DNA from: Bacteroidota bacterium
GTDB taxonomy: Bacteria > Bacteroidota > Bacteroidia > Bacteroidales > FEN-979
NCBI GenBank assembly: GCA_026391795.1
Contig: JAPLDI010000022.1
Span: 124,001-188,000, forward strand
DNA: 64,000 nt
Direction of reading: 5' to 3'
Every line of letters starts with the position of its first letter. The first letter of the stretch is position 1. The notes under the pieces were generated by a model. The model was given only the letters and a program-made list of their open reading frames with translations. It ran no database searches and had not been told where the DNA came from. Made by a program: the position numbers and the translations under genes. Below, in pieces: positions 10,003 to 18,842 of this stretch.

Positions 10003-10875
10003 TTATACATCTTCTTCCTCTTTCAGCCGTGTACTCAAATCCTTGACAGAGGTCAGGCTTTCCATCAATCCCGGGAGATATTCGGTAGAGGCAATAAATG
10101 TCCATATATAGGCTACAATGGCATAGATCTTACCCGTGGAAAAATTATCAACGTCAATACAGATAAACAGCACCACGATGAAGATGATCATCAGGAGAAC
10201 TTTGATCACGCCATAATCGATTGAGTTCCATTTGGCGATCTTGTGCTGGGGAGGCACCATATCATGATAATACTGATGGATCTTTGCCGTGTTCTTTTCA
10301 TCAACCAGCCGGTAGAGGTCTTCGCGTGTGTCGTGAATGTTTTTTTGAAGAGTCACAACATGTTTCCGGTACACATTGTTGATCCAGATGACGGGGAAAA
10401 TGACAAGGAAGGCAACAGCAGCGATGCGCCAGTCGTAAAAGAAAAGGGCAATAACGCCGCCACCCGTTGCAAAGAACTGCCAGCTGACTTCCGGCAGGCG
10501 CTCCTTGAAAAACACGATATACTCTCTTGCCAGTTCCGCACGTGCAAGGATCTTCGAGGCTGCATATCCTCTTTTTTTTGAATTTATGATTACACGGGTG
10601 GCAATATCGGCATACATCTTTGAATAGACCCTTCCGCTGAAAAGCCTGCTCATGGCCCCTCCGAAAACATTAAGCATGTAAATCAGGATCCAGATGATCA
10701 AAGGTGTAGTATAATTTACATAGGCTTCCTTATCGGTAAAGTGATTGATCAGGGCATCCAGCAGTGAACCGAAAAAAGTAGGCTCGATGATCCAGGCCAC
10801 ATTTTCGATCAGGACGAAAAAGAGGACGGTTGAAATCGGAAATTTAAATTGTTTGACAATCTGGGTGAAGGTCAT
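10003..10875 (-). CDS. ABC transporter six-transmembrane domain protein without ATPase
   Basis: A 290-residue protein from the ATG at 10875. Hydrophobic segments include STVLFFVLIENVAWIIEPTFFG, IIWILIYMLNVFGG, GVIALFFYDWRIAAVAFLVI and VLLMIIFIVVLFI, matching a type-1 ABC exporter membrane domain. It ends after TRLKEEEDV with no Walker A, signature or Walker B, and no nucleotide-binding gene adjoins it. The ATG at 10908 lies upstream of the likely -7 box (10896-10903), so 10875 is preferred. Stand-alone proteins of this kind occur in databases with unknown function. It is cotranscribed with, or read through into, the ECF sigma gene 5 bp downstream. Confidence 0.85.
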   Translation of the reverse strand: MTFTQIVKQFKFPISTVLFFVLIENVAWIIEPTFFGSLLDALINHFTDKEAYVNYTTPLIIWILIYMLNVFGGAMSRLFSGRVYSKMYADIATRVIINSKKRGYAASKILARAELAREYIVFFKERLPEVSWQFFATGGGVIALFFYDWRIAAVAFLVIFPVIWINNVYRKHVVTLQKNIHDTREDLYRLVDEKNTAKIHQYYHDMVPPQHKIAKWNSIDYGVIKVLLMIIFIVVLFICIDVDNFSTGKIYAIVAYIWTFIASTEYLPGLMESLTSVKDLSTRLKEEEDV

Positions 10876-10895
10876 AGGAAGTATCAATGAGTCTG

Positions 10896-10903
10896 CAAAT
10901 TTA
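10896..10903 (-). promoter_or_regulatory. -7 promoter box (TAAATTTG) for the ABC membrane protein and ECF sigma module
   Basis: The minus strand reads TAAATTTG, an exact fit to TAnnTTTG, 20 nt before the ATG at 10875. It argues against the longer ORF start at 10908. Confidence 0.5.
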
Positions 10904-10945
10904 CCCAAATTAACCGTTCAACAGGAAATATCAAAGGAAATGATT

Positions 10946-10953
10946 TATCTTTG
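10946..10953 (+). promoter_or_regulatory. -7 promoter box (TATCTTTG) for the duplicated lipoprotein gene
   Basis: The plus strand reads TATCTTTG, 19 nt before the ATG at 10973. It is divergent from the box at 10896-10903. Confidence 0.55.
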
Positions 10954-10972
10954 ATCAGCAAAATACAACCTC

Positions 10973-11827
10973 ATGAAAGTCAGGATCCTGATTTTGATCA
11001 CCCTTTGTTCTTCATTTCTGAACGGCTGCCACGAAAAGGAAACGATTCCGGGGGTTTACCGCTATTATTGGGGAGAGCGGGATAACTACAAGGTCTGGAT
11101 CGTGGATGGCTGTAAGGTACGGCACAAAATCTACAGCTCTTTTCTTTACGGTGGAAATGAACAGCGCTATCCGTTTAACCCCAAAGGGGAGATCTGGATT
11201 GACAATGCACTTTCCTGCGAGGAATTTGAGATGACGCTGATCCATGAACTGAACGAACGCCACCTGATGGCCAGATTCGGCTGGACCTATGCGAAAGCCC
11301 ATGATTCATCCCTGATGCTGGAGGTAAAAACTCGCCGGTCGTATGAGGCGATCTGCCGGGAACATGAGGCCTCCCTGCACAAGGTTTCAGTGACCGATCA
11401 TGATAATGTTAAAGAGATCAAAGACATCCCCGACAGCATCCGGCTGCAGAACATTTACCGGTTACCCGTCGGAAAACGGAACGGGATCTCAATATGGATT
11501 GTCGATGGGTATCTTGTCAGGAAAAATATCTTTCCCGACTTCGGCTTCAGCGGCAATGACCTTTCCTGCAAATTTATCCCCCCGAAGGAGATCTGGATCG
11601 ACGGACAAATCTCCTGCGAAGAGACTGAATACTCGATCGCTACTGAAATGATGGAGCGGCAAGGGATGTTACAGGGTAAAACGTACAGCGACGCCTATCA
11701 ATTGGCGATCGATGAGAATACCCGGCAGCGTGATAAAATGACATTGATGATCCTGCAGCACCCTCCGCTGACCTTACCCGATACGATCACACGCGACCGT
11801 GGGATTATTAGTGCAAATGAAAAATGA
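10973..11827 (+). CDS. Putative lipoprotein with two tandem copies of an unrecognised domain
   Basis: A 284-residue protein with a short signal and possible lipobox FLNGC (Cys19). The body is two copies of one domain, at about 29-122 and 162-255. Shared landmarks are KVWIVDG/SIWIVDG, KGEIWIDNALSCEE/PKEIWIDGQISCEE, and an ending with WTYAKAH/KTYSDAY then an acidic-basic helix. Copy 1 has IHELNERHLM, where H91, E92 and H97 could bind a metal, although the spacing is not the canonical HExxH. In copy 2 the same place reads ATEMMERQGML, so both His are lost while Glu is kept. This looks like one active and one degenerate domain. Function is unknown; it is transcribed alone between divergent and convergent neighbours. 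Confidence 0.8.
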   Translation: MKVRILILITLCSSFLNGCHEKETIPGVYRYYWGERDNYKVWIVDGCKVRHKIYSSFLYGGNEQRYPFNPKGEIWIDNALSCEEFEMTLIHELNERHLMARFGWTYAKAHDSSLMLEVKTRRSYEAICREHEASLHKVSVTDHDNVKEIKDIPDSIRLQNIYRLPVGKRNGISIWIVDGYLVRKNIFPDFGFSGNDLSCKFIPPKEIWIDGQISCEETEYSIATEMMERQGMLQGKTYSDAYQLAIDENTRQRDKMTLMILQHPPLTLPDTITRDRGIISANEK

Positions 11828-11857
11828 AGAAGGAAGAATGGTGAAAGGGGAATAGAG

Positions 11858-11927
11858 GTCGGAGGACAGAAGTCAGAAGTCAGATATCCGACTTCCGACC
11901 TCCGACTTCAGATCTCAGCCCTCAGAT
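11858..11927. repeat. Degenerate heptamer repeat array (GACTTCn / nGAAGTC)
   Basis: Between two convergent genes, units related to CAGAAGT run rightward and then switch to the complementary form GACTTCC, GACCTCC, GACTTCA, with a 7-nt step. The switch of strand makes an imperfect hairpin, with GTCGGAGG near 11858 pairing with CCTCCGAC near 11898. It could act as a bidirectional transcription stop. Confidence 0.6.
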
Positions 11928-12347
11928 TTAAGACTTAGTCTTAAATGCAAGTGCATAGAGCTTCATCTGCTTGATCATAGAGGTAAGCCCGTTTGACCGC
12001 GTGGGAGAGAGATGTTCCCGGAGACCGATTTTTTCAATGAAATCCATATCCGCATTCAGGATCTCATCCGGGGTATGGCCTGACAATACCCGGATCAGCA
12101 GGTTGACGATGCCCTTTGTGATGATGGCATCGCTGTCGGCAGAAAAGAAAATTTTTCCATCCCTGTATTCCGCATGAAGCCATACTTTCGACTGGCACCC
12201 GGTGATCACATACTGATCGGTCCTGTATTTTTCTTCAAGGAGCGGAAGGGATCTTCCCATTTCGTTCAGGTAGATGTATTTATCTTCCCATTCCTCAAAA
12301 AGTAAAAATTCGGAAACGATCTGTTCCTGTACTTCAGCGATTGTCAT
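11928..12347 (-). CDS. sufE: Cysteine desulfuration protein SufE
   Basis: A 139-residue SufE, the normal length. It accepts persulfide sulfur from SufS on its active Cys and passes it to SufB. The active-site loop YVITGCQSKVWL is at about residues 46-57. Further family blocks are FSADSDAIITKGIVNLLIRVLSG and GLREHLSPTRSNGLTSM. It starts 31 bp after sufS and is the last gene of the suf operon. Confidence 0.95.
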   Translation of the reverse strand: MTIAEVQEQIVSEFLLFEEWEDKYIYLNEMGRSLPLLEEKYRTDQYVITGCQSKVWLHAEYRDGKIFFSADSDAIITKGIVNLLIRVLSGHTPDEILNADMDFIEKIGLREHLSPTRSNGLTSMIKQMKLYALAFKTKS

Positions 12348-12378
12348 AGTAGCCTGGTTTCATTAATTTGTTGAACGG

Positions 12379-13602
12379 TCAACCGAAGATTTTCTTCACT
12401 TTCCGGATCGCTTCCATCAGCGAATCGACCTCCTCAGCCGTATTGTAAAATGCAAAAGAAGCCCTCACCGTTGCAGGGATCCTATACCTCTCCAGCAGCG
12501 GCATTGCACAATGGTGGCCGGTTCTTACTGCAATTCCCATTTTGTCGATGATCACGCCGGCATCATAGGGGTGAATTGTGCCGATCAGGAAAGAGATCAC
12601 GCTTGTTTTCTCTTTTGCCGTTCCGATGATCCGGATATCATCGAATTCCGAAAGTTTTGCGGTTGCATACTCCAGGATCTCATTCTCATACTTCCGGATA
12701 TTCTCAAGTCCCAGGTTTTCAACGTACCGGATTGCGGCATTCAATCCATACACGCCTTCCACATTCGGGGTTCCTGCTTCAAATTTAAACGGCAACTCGT
12801 TGAAGGTCGTGCCATCCGTATGAACCTCTTTGATCATTTCACCCCCCGTTTGATAGGGAGGGATTGCCTCCAGGAATTTCTCCTTGCCATAGAGCACACC
12901 GATCCCCATCGGGGCGTACATCTTATGACCTGAAAAACAGAAAAAGTCGCAGTCCAGATCCTGCATATCGGCTCCCAGGTGCGAAACCGACTGAGCGCCA
13001 TCCACCAGTACCGGGATGCCAAAGGAATGTGCATAGGCGATGATCTCTTTCACCGGGTTGATGGTTCCGAGAACATTGGAGACGTGCGTGATCGCTACCA
13101 GTTTCGTTTTTTCCTTCACCATGCTCCGGTAAGCTTCCATGTTGAGCTCACCGTTATCATGGATGGGGATGAATTGCAGCCTCGCACCTCTTTCCAGGCA
13201 CATCTGCTGCCAGGGAACGATGTTCGCATGGTGCTCCATGATGGAGATCAGGACTTCATCGCCAGGTGAAATATATTGTTTTCCGAAAGAGGAGGCAACC
13301 AGGTTTATCGATTCCGTTGTTCCTTTTGTAAAAATGATCTCATTGGAAGATGCCGCATGGATGAACCGCTGAACCATCTTCCGTGTCTCTTCATAGGTTT
13401 CCGTGGCCCGCTGGCTCAGGAAATGAACCCCCCGGTGAATGTTGCAGTTATCGGTTTCGTAATATCCGCTGATGGCACGGATCACCTGCACCGGTTTCTG
13501 CGTCGAAGCTGCATTGTCGAAGTAAATCAGCGGACGACCATAAACTGTCTGATGCAGTATCGGAAAATCATCCCGGATCTTATCTACAGGGAAGGAAGCC
13601 AT
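12379..13602 (-). CDS. sufS: Cysteine desulfurase SufS
   Basis: A 407-residue PLP enzyme that strips sulfur from cysteine for iron-sulfur clusters. It begins with FPILHQTVYGRPLIYFDNAASTQKP. The PLP lysine lies in CFSGHKMYAPMGIGVLYGK at about residue 228. The persulfide Cys lies in VRTGHHCAMPLL at about 364, the group II (SufS-type) signature with the short loop, which needs SufE; sufE follows directly. A 131-bp gap holding a composite heptamer element separates it from sufD. Confidence 0.96.
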   Translation of the reverse strand: MASFPVDKIRDDFPILHQTVYGRPLIYFDNAASTQKPVQVIRAISGYYETDNCNIHRGVHFLSQRATETYEETRKMVQRFIHAASSNEIIFTKGTTESINLVASSFGKQYISPGDEVLISIMEHHANIVPWQQMCLERGARLQFIPIHDNGELNMEAYRSMVKEKTKLVAITHVSNVLGTINPVKEIIAYAHSFGIPVLVDGAQSVSHLGADMQDLDCDFFCFSGHKMYAPMGIGVLYGKEKFLEAIPPYQTGGEMIKEVHTDGTTFNELPFKFEAGTPNVEGVYGLNAAIRYVENLGLENIRKYENEILEYATAKLSEFDDIRIIGTAKEKTSVISFLIGTIHPYDAGVIIDKMGIAVRTGHHCAMPLLERYRIPATVRASFAFYNTAEEVDSLMEAIRKVKKIFG

Positions 13603-13624
13603 CTTTATTATTTACGGTTTACGA

Positions 13625-13709
13625 TTTTGGGTATTAGGTGTTGGATATTGGGTATTAGGTATTAGTTGTTTTGAACTTTTCGCGTTACGCGTTACGTTAT
13701 TTTCGCCAT
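13625..13709 (-). repeat. Composite heptamer repeat element, copy 1
   Basis: On the plus strand five units of TTGGGTA/TTAGGTA type occupy 13627-13661. They are followed by a spacer, two CGCGTTA units (13681-13694) and ATTTTCGCCAT. Read on the minus strand the parts are ATGGCGAAAAT, the CGCGTAA units, AAAAGTTCAAAACAAC, then the TAATACC-type units, the same order as the element at 19457-19584. It lies inside the suf operon between sufD and sufS. Confidence 0.75.
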
Positions 13710-13733
13710 CTCGCTATTTCCTTTGTCCACCTG

Positions 13734-15143
13734 TCAAATCTTGCTCAAATCAATATCAAACTCCATCGGGTGTTCCGGCGTACTGCAATGGAGCACACAC
13801 TGCTCGCAGATCTGCAGCTCGCCCTGGAGGCGTTTCTTCACCATGTCTTCAATCCGGAAACGCAGTTCAGGGATTGAAATTTTGCCGACAATTTCATTGG
13901 CAAAGGCAAACATCAGGAGCATCCGGGCGCTTTCCGGGCCAATCCCGCGCTGCATCAGGTAAAACATGGCTTCATTGTCAAGCTGGCCGGTGGTGGATCC
14001 ATGGCCGCATTTAACATCGTCGGCATAGATCTCGAGGAAAGGCCTTGAGTAAACCCTGGCGGTATCGGTGAGCAGGATGTTCCGGTTGCTCTGGGTAGCA
14101 TTGGTTTTCTGTGCATCCTTGCGCACATAGACATGCCCGTTAAAGACCCCGGATGAATTTTCATCCAGGATTCCTTTGAACATCTCCACACTGGTACAGT
14201 CGGTAGCTGCATGATCCACATAAACATGGTTGTCGATGTGTTGTTTGCGATCCATCAGGTACAAACCGTAAATGCTGGCATTGCCGTGGGAGCCGTTCAG
14301 GAGGACATCGGTGTTGTTGCGCACCATTCCACCGTTCAACGTCAGAAAATTGGAGACCAGCTCTGCCTCTTTCTCGAGATGGAATGCGGTATTGCTGATC
14401 AGGACAGAGTTGTTGTTCAGGTTCTGCAGTTTGTAATGATCGAGCACGGCTCCTTCATCAAGATGAACCTCGGTGACAATATTGGAAAAGCTGGCCTGGT
14501 GGTTATAGGAATCATCACAATGAACCAGCGACAGCCTTGCATCTTTCCCGAGCAGGATCAAGTTCCTCGACTGGAGAAAGATATTCTCATCATGCTGGAT
14601 CACATTGATCAGCTGGATGGGTTTGGGGCTCTGAACATGATCAGGAACGTAAATAAAGATCCCGTCGCAGGCAAATGCGGTATTCAGATCTGTAAGTCCG
14701 CTCTTGCCGGTGCCGGCATATTTCCCGTAATGTGGCAGGATAATCTCCGGGTATTCCCTGAATGCCTGAGCAAGGCTGCCCAGGATCATCCCGTTCCCGA
14801 GCCGGATCAGGGGAACATCTTTGGAGACATACCAGCCATTGACCTGGCCGATAATGGCTGTGTCGAGGTGCGGGATGTTGCAGCGGAAGATCTGGTGGGC
14901 ATCCATCCCCTGTTGTGGTTTCAAAGGATAATCATATTCTTTTCCGAGCCACTCTTTCAGATCGGTATTCTTCCATTCTTCCATCCGGGTTGTCGGGAAA
15001 CCAAGCCGGATAAAAGAATCAAACGCTTGCTGCCGGAGTTCGCTGACCTGTTCCGGGTCATTTTTGAAGATCTCCTTCCGGTTCTTCTCAAAAAGGGCGA
15101 TCATCCTTTCTTTCGTGATGATCTCTTTGAGATCTGTTGTCAT
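13734..15143 (-). CDS. sufD: Fe-S cluster assembly scaffold subunit SufD
   Basis: A 469-residue SufD, partner of SufB in the SufBC2D scaffold. It carries the beta-helix core typical of the SufBD family, with the C-terminal blocks ADDVKCGHGSTTGQLDNEAMFYLMQRGI and ARMLLMFAFANEI. The N-terminal helical part has GFPTTRMEEWKNTDL, a SufD landmark. It starts 24 bp after sufC. Confidence 0.95.
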   Translation of the reverse strand: MTTDLKEIITKERMIALFEKNRKEIFKNDPEQVSELRQQAFDSFIRLGFPTTRMEEWKNTDLKEWLGKEYDYPLKPQQGMDAHQIFRCNIPHLDTAIIGQVNGWYVSKDVPLIRLGNGMILGSLAQAFREYPEIILPHYGKYAGTGKSGLTDLNTAFACDGIFIYVPDHVQSPKPIQLINVIQHDENIFLQSRNLILLGKDARLSLVHCDDSYNHQASFSNIVTEVHLDEGAVLDHYKLQNLNNNSVLISNTAFHLEKEAELVSNFLTLNGGMVRNNTDVLLNGSHGNASIYGLYLMDRKQHIDNHVYVDHAATDCTSVEMFKGILDENSSGVFNGHVYVRKDAQKTNATQSNRNILLTDTARVYSRPFLEIYADDVKCGHGSTTGQLDNEAMFYLMQRGIGPESARMLLMFAFANEIVGKISIPELRFRIEDMVKKRLQGELQICEQCVLHCSTPEHPMEFDIDLSKI

Positions 15144-15167
15144 TTTTTCGCTGTTTATCCGGAGTGA

Positions 15168-15920
15168 TTATTCAAATTCTTTCTTGATCCAGTCATACCC
15201 TTTCTCTTCCAGCTCAAATGCAAGCTCCTTTGATCCCGACTTCACGATCCTCCCCTCAAAAAGCACATGTACAAAATCGGGTATGATATAATCCAGCAAC
15301 CGCTGGTAATGGGTGATGACCACAAAGGCATTCTCTTTTGTACGGAGCTTGTTTACACCGTTGGCTACGATGCGCAGGGCATCGATATCAAGCCCGGAAT
15401 CGGTTTCGTCAAGAATCGCAAGGACGGGTTCCAGCATGGCCATCTGGAAGATCTCGTTCTTCTTCTTCTCCCCTCCCGAAAAACCTTCATTCACCGACCG
15501 GTTGGTCAGGTTCGACTGGATCTCCACCAGACGTTTGTTCTCTTCCATCATCTTCAGGAATTCAACCGCGGGAACAGGGTCCAGTCCCTTGTATTTCCGG
15601 ATTTCATTCACGGCCGTCCGCATAAAATTTGTGATGCTGACTCCGGGAATTTCAACGGGGTACTGAAAGCCGATAAAAATCCCTTCTCTCGCACGGTCCT
15701 CGATAGAAAGCTTCAGGAGGTTTTTGTCCTTATAGGTGATCTCCCCTTCCGTTACCTCGAAGACTTCCCTTCCGGCAATCACGGAAGCAAGCGTGCTCTT
15801 TCCGGTTCCGTTCGGGCCCATGATGGCATGAACTTCTCCTGCATTCACCTCCAGGTTGATCCCTTTCAGTATCTCTTTTCCATTTATGGAAGCGTGAAGG
15901 TTTTTTATGGATAACAACAT
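15168..15920 (-). CDS. sufC: Fe-S cluster assembly ATPase SufC
   Basis: A 250-residue ABC-type ATPase that drives conformational change of the SufBD scaffold. Walker A is GPNGTGKS at about residues 35-42. The signature is GFSGGEKKKNEIFQMA, where the KKK-E pattern is diagnostic for SufC. Walker B is LAILDETDSGLDIDAL. It lies between sufB and sufD; the 120-bp gap to sufB holds degenerate repeats. Confidence 0.97.
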   Translation of the reverse strand: MLLSIKNLHASINGKEILKGINLEVNAGEVHAIMGPNGTGKSTLASVIAGREVFEVTEGEITYKDKNLLKLSIEDRAREGIFIGFQYPVEIPGVSITNFMRTAVNEIRKYKGLDPVPAVEFLKMMEENKRLVEIQSNLTNRSVNEGFSGGEKKKNEIFQMAMLEPVLAILDETDSGLDIDALRIVANGVNKLRTKENAFVVITHYQRLLDYIIPDFVHVLFEGRIVKSGSKELAFELEEKGYDWIKKEFE

Positions 15921-15937
15921 CTCTCTCTGTTTATGAT

Positions 15938-15986
15938 TTGGTACTGGGTATTAGGTTTTGAGTATCAGGTATTAGGTGCTGGTTTA
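15938..15986. repeat. Degenerate heptamer array (TTGGGTA family)
   Basis: Seven consecutive 7-nt units related to TTAGGTA/TGGGTAT fill part of the gap between sufB and sufC. They belong to the same sequence family as the larger array in the composite element but lack the CGCGTAA part. Confidence 0.65.
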
Positions 15987-16040
15987 TAAACATATAACCC
16001 CTACGGGGTTTTATTGAATTTAATTCTTCATTCTTCATTT

Positions 16041-17489
16041 TTACCCAACGCTTCCTTCCAGGCTTATGCTCAGCAGCTTCTGTGCTTCCACTGCAAACTC
16101 CATCGGAAGTTGTTTCAGCACTTCCTTGGCATAGCCGTTTACAATCAGTCCGATGGCACTCTCCATGCTGATTCCGCGCTGCTGGCAATAGAAGAGCTGA
16201 TCTTCCGATATTTTTGATGTGGTTGCTTCATGCTCCACGATGGATGAAGTATTTTCAACCTGGATGTACGGAAAAGTATGGGCCCCGCATTTATCGCCGA
16301 GCAAAAGTGAATCGCACTGTGAATAGTTCCTGGCATTGACCGCATTTTTGGCAATCCTCACCAGACCACGGTAACTGTTGTTGCCATGACCGGCAGAGAT
16401 CCCTTTCGAGATGATCGTACTTTTTGTGTTTTTCCCGAGATGCTGCATCTTGGTTCCGGTATCGGCCTGCTGCATGTTATTGGTAACCGCAACAGAATAA
16501 AATTCGCCAACCGAGTTATCGCCGAGAAGGATGCAGCTGGGATATTTCCAGGTGATGGCAGAACCGGTCTCCACCTGTGTCCATGATATTTTTGAGTTGC
16601 TTCCCTTGCAGATCCCCCGTTTGGTCACAAAGTTGAAGATCCCTCCTACCCCATTTTTATTTCCGGGATACCAGTTCTGGACCGTTGAATATTTTACAGA
16701 GGCATCCTTCAACGCCACAATTTCCACGATGGCGGCATGAAGCTGGTTCTCATCCCGCTGCGGCGCGGTGCAACCTTCCATGTAACTGACATATGCTCCC
16801 TCTTCGGCAACGATCAGGGTACGTTCAAACTGGCCGGTGTTCGCGGCATTGATCCTGAAATAGGTGGAGAGTTCAACCGGGCAACGCACGCCTTTCGGGA
16901 TAAAGCAAAAGGATCCGTCGGTGAAGACAGCAGAGTTCAGGGTGGCAAAAAAGTTATCGGTATAGGGAACCACCGATCCCATGTACTGTTTTACCAGGTC
17001 AGGATGCTTCTGAACAGCCTCACTGAATGAACAGAAGATGATACCCAGCTTTGAAAGGGTATCTGTAAAGGTCGTTTTGACCGAAATACTGTCCATGACG
17101 GCATCCACTGCCACACCGCTCAGCTTTTTCTGCTCATCGAGTGAAATTCCAAGCTTGCTGAAGGTGTCAAGCAGTTCGGGATCCACCTCGTCAAGACTGG
17201 CCAGTACCTTTTTCTTTTTTGGGGCGGCATAATAGATGATATCCTGGAAATCAATCGGGGGGATTTTCAGGTTCGCCCATTCGGGCATCTTCATGGTGAG
17301 CCAGTGACGGTAAGCCTTGAGACGGAATTCAAGCATGAACTCCGGTTCGTTCTTTTTGGCGGAAATAAACCGGATGATATCCTCGTTCAGCCCCTTGGGG
17401 GCCATATCCGTTTCAATATCCGTGATAAAACCGAATTTATACTCTCCCGAGGTGAACGAATCAATTATTTTATTGGAGTCGGATTCCAT
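16041..17489 (-). CDS. sufB: Fe-S cluster assembly scaffold SufB
   Basis: A 482-residue SufB, first gene of the sufBCDSE operon. Family blocks are [61 protein letters not shown] and [20 protein letters not shown], the last holding the conserved Cys. Clusters are assembled on SufB-SufD before transfer to apo-proteins. The leader contains TACCTTTA on the minus strand near 17563-17570, one mismatch from the -7 consensus, so the operon promoter is probably there. Confidence 0.97.
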   Translation of the reverse strand: MESDSNKIIDSFTSGEYKFGFITDIETDMAPKGLNEDIIRFISAKKNEPEFMLEFRLKAYRHWLTMKMPEWANLKIPPIDFQDIIYYAAPKKKKVLASLDEVDPELLDTFSKLGISLDEQKKLSGVAVDAVMDSISVKTTFTDTLSKLGIIFCSFSEAVQKHPDLVKQYMGSVVPYTDNFFATLNSAVFTDGSFCFIPKGVRCPVELSTYFRINAANTGQFERTLIVAEEGAYVSYMEGCTAPQRDENQLHAAIVEIVALKDASVKYSTVQNWYPGNKNGVGGIFNFVTKRGICKGSNSKISWTQVETGSAITWKYPSCILLGDNSVGEFYSVAVTNNMQQADTGTKMQHLGKNTKSTIISKGISAGHGNNSYRGLVRIAKNAVNARNYSQCDSLLLGDKCGAHTFPYIQVENTSSIVEHEATTSKISEDQLFYCQQRGISMESAIGLIVNGYAKEVLKQLPMEFAVEAQKLLSISLEGSVG

Positions 17490-17562
17490 TGAAAATCAAC
17501 TTAGAATAAATCTAAACACGCATCGTATCCATTGGAAAAACAGCGTTTTTAGCGTGTAAAGG

Positions 17563-17570
17563 TACGAATA
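17563..17570 (-). promoter_or_regulatory. Possible -7 box (TACCTTTA) for the suf operon
   Basis: A one-mismatch version of TAnnTTTG on the minus strand, about 75 nt before the sufB ATG. No IscR-like palindrome was recognised nearby. Confidence 0.35.
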
Positions 17571-17738
17571 TTTCGGGAATTGAATTTCAGCAAAACATTT
17601 TTTGCAATTCCTTGTCCTTCTGAAAGAACTTATCCTAAAACCCTTCTGTGCCTCTGCACCTCCGGTGCGAAAATCATGAAGCATGAGCTCAATACCCCAA
17701 AATAACCAAAAAATTCCGACTTTTGCAGAAAAGATCCC

Positions 17739-18815
17739 ATGTACACAAGGAAAGAAAAAAGCAACCCGCAAGGAAAAGAGAAACGGACTGAGTTGTCGGA
17801 GCTGGGTGAGTTCGGCCTGATCGATCATCTTTCTAAAAACATCGTGCTGAAACATACCGGTACCGTGAAAGGGATCGGTGATGATGCCGCCGTTCTTGAT
17901 TCAGGAAACGAGCTCCTTCTTCTCTCCACAGACCTTCTCCTGGAAGGTGTTCATTTCGACCTCACCTATATGCCCCTGAAACACCTCGGTTACAAAGCCG
18001 CCATTGTTAACATTTCCGATATCGCCGCCATGAACGGCGTCCCCAAACAGATGACCGTTTCCATTGCCGTTTCCAACCGGTTCTCGCTGGAAGCCATTGA
18101 TGAGTTGTACAAAGGGATCCGCATGGCATGCGACAAATACAACGTCGACCTGGTTGGCGGGGATACCAGTTCGAGTGTTTCGGGATTGCTTATTTCAATA
18201 ACCATTACAGGGGCAGCTGCCCGGGAAGAGATTGTTTACCGCAACGGCGCGCACGAAGGAGACCTGTTATGTGTAACCGGCAACCTTGGCGGTGCCTACG
18301 CCGGACTCCTGATCCTGGAACGGGAAAAGAAAGTTTACCAGGCCAATCCCGACATGCAGCCGGAACTGACCGGATGCGATTATGTCCTTGCACGCCAGCT
18401 GAAACCGGAAGCCCGCACCGACATCCGCAACCTTTTAAAAGAGGCAGAGGTCATGCCTACCTCCATGATCGATATTTCCGACGGACTTGCATCGGAGACC
18501 CTTCACCTCTGCCACCAGTCGAAAACCGGCTGCAGGATCTATGAGGAAAAGATCCCCATGGATGAAGAAACAAGAACGCTTGCCCTGGAGTTTAACATCA
18601 TACCTACGGTATGCGCCCTGAGCGGCGGGGAGGATTATGAATTGCTCTTCACGATTAAACAGGATGACTACGAGAAAATCAGGAATATCCAGGATATCAC
18701 AGTCATCGGGCATATGACCGCTTACGGCGACGGGCAAAATCTCATCACCCCCGACGGGAAAACCGTCCAGATCACAGCCCAGGGCTGGAATGCATTTGCT
18801 AAAGTAGCGAAGTAG
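17739..18815 (+). CDS. thiL: Thiamine-monophosphate kinase ThiL
   Basis: A 358-residue PurM-fold kinase that makes thiamine diphosphate from thiamine monophosphate. Landmarks are ELGEFGLIDHL, GIGDDAAVL, LLLSTDLLLEGVHFDLTY, NISDIAAMNGVPK, GGDTSSS, ITGAA and the C-terminal MIDISDGLASE. The first 16 residues are basic and atypical, so translation might begin slightly later, but no better ATG is obvious. Its product is the cofactor of Dxs encoded elsewhere in the window. Divergent from sufB, with 249 bp between. Confidence 0.95.
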   Translation: MYTRKEKSNPQGKEKRTELSELGEFGLIDHLSKNIVLKHTGTVKGIGDDAAVLDSGNELLLLSTDLLLEGVHFDLTYMPLKHLGYKAAIVNISDIAAMNGVPKQMTVSIAVSNRFSLEAIDELYKGIRMACDKYNVDLVGGDTSSSVSGLLISITITGAAAREEIVYRNGAHEGDLLCVTGNLGGAYAGLLILEREKKVYQANPDMQPELTGCDYVLARQLKPEARTDIRNLLKEAEVMPTSMIDISDGLASETLHLCHQSKTGCRIYEEKIPMDEETRTLALEFNIIPTVCALSGGEDYELLFTIKQDDYEKIRNIQDITVIGHMTAYGDGQNLITPDGKTVQITAQGWNAFAKVAK

Positions 18816-18840
18816 CGAAAAACGAAAAGCGAAAGACGAG
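18802..18840. repeat. Short degenerate heptamer repeat (AAAAGCG family)
   Basis: Units close to AAGTAGCG, AAAAACG, AAAAGCG and AAAGACG run from the last codons of thiL into the 27-bp convergent gap, mostly at 7-nt steps. Confidence 0.45.
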
Positions 18841-18842
18841 AT

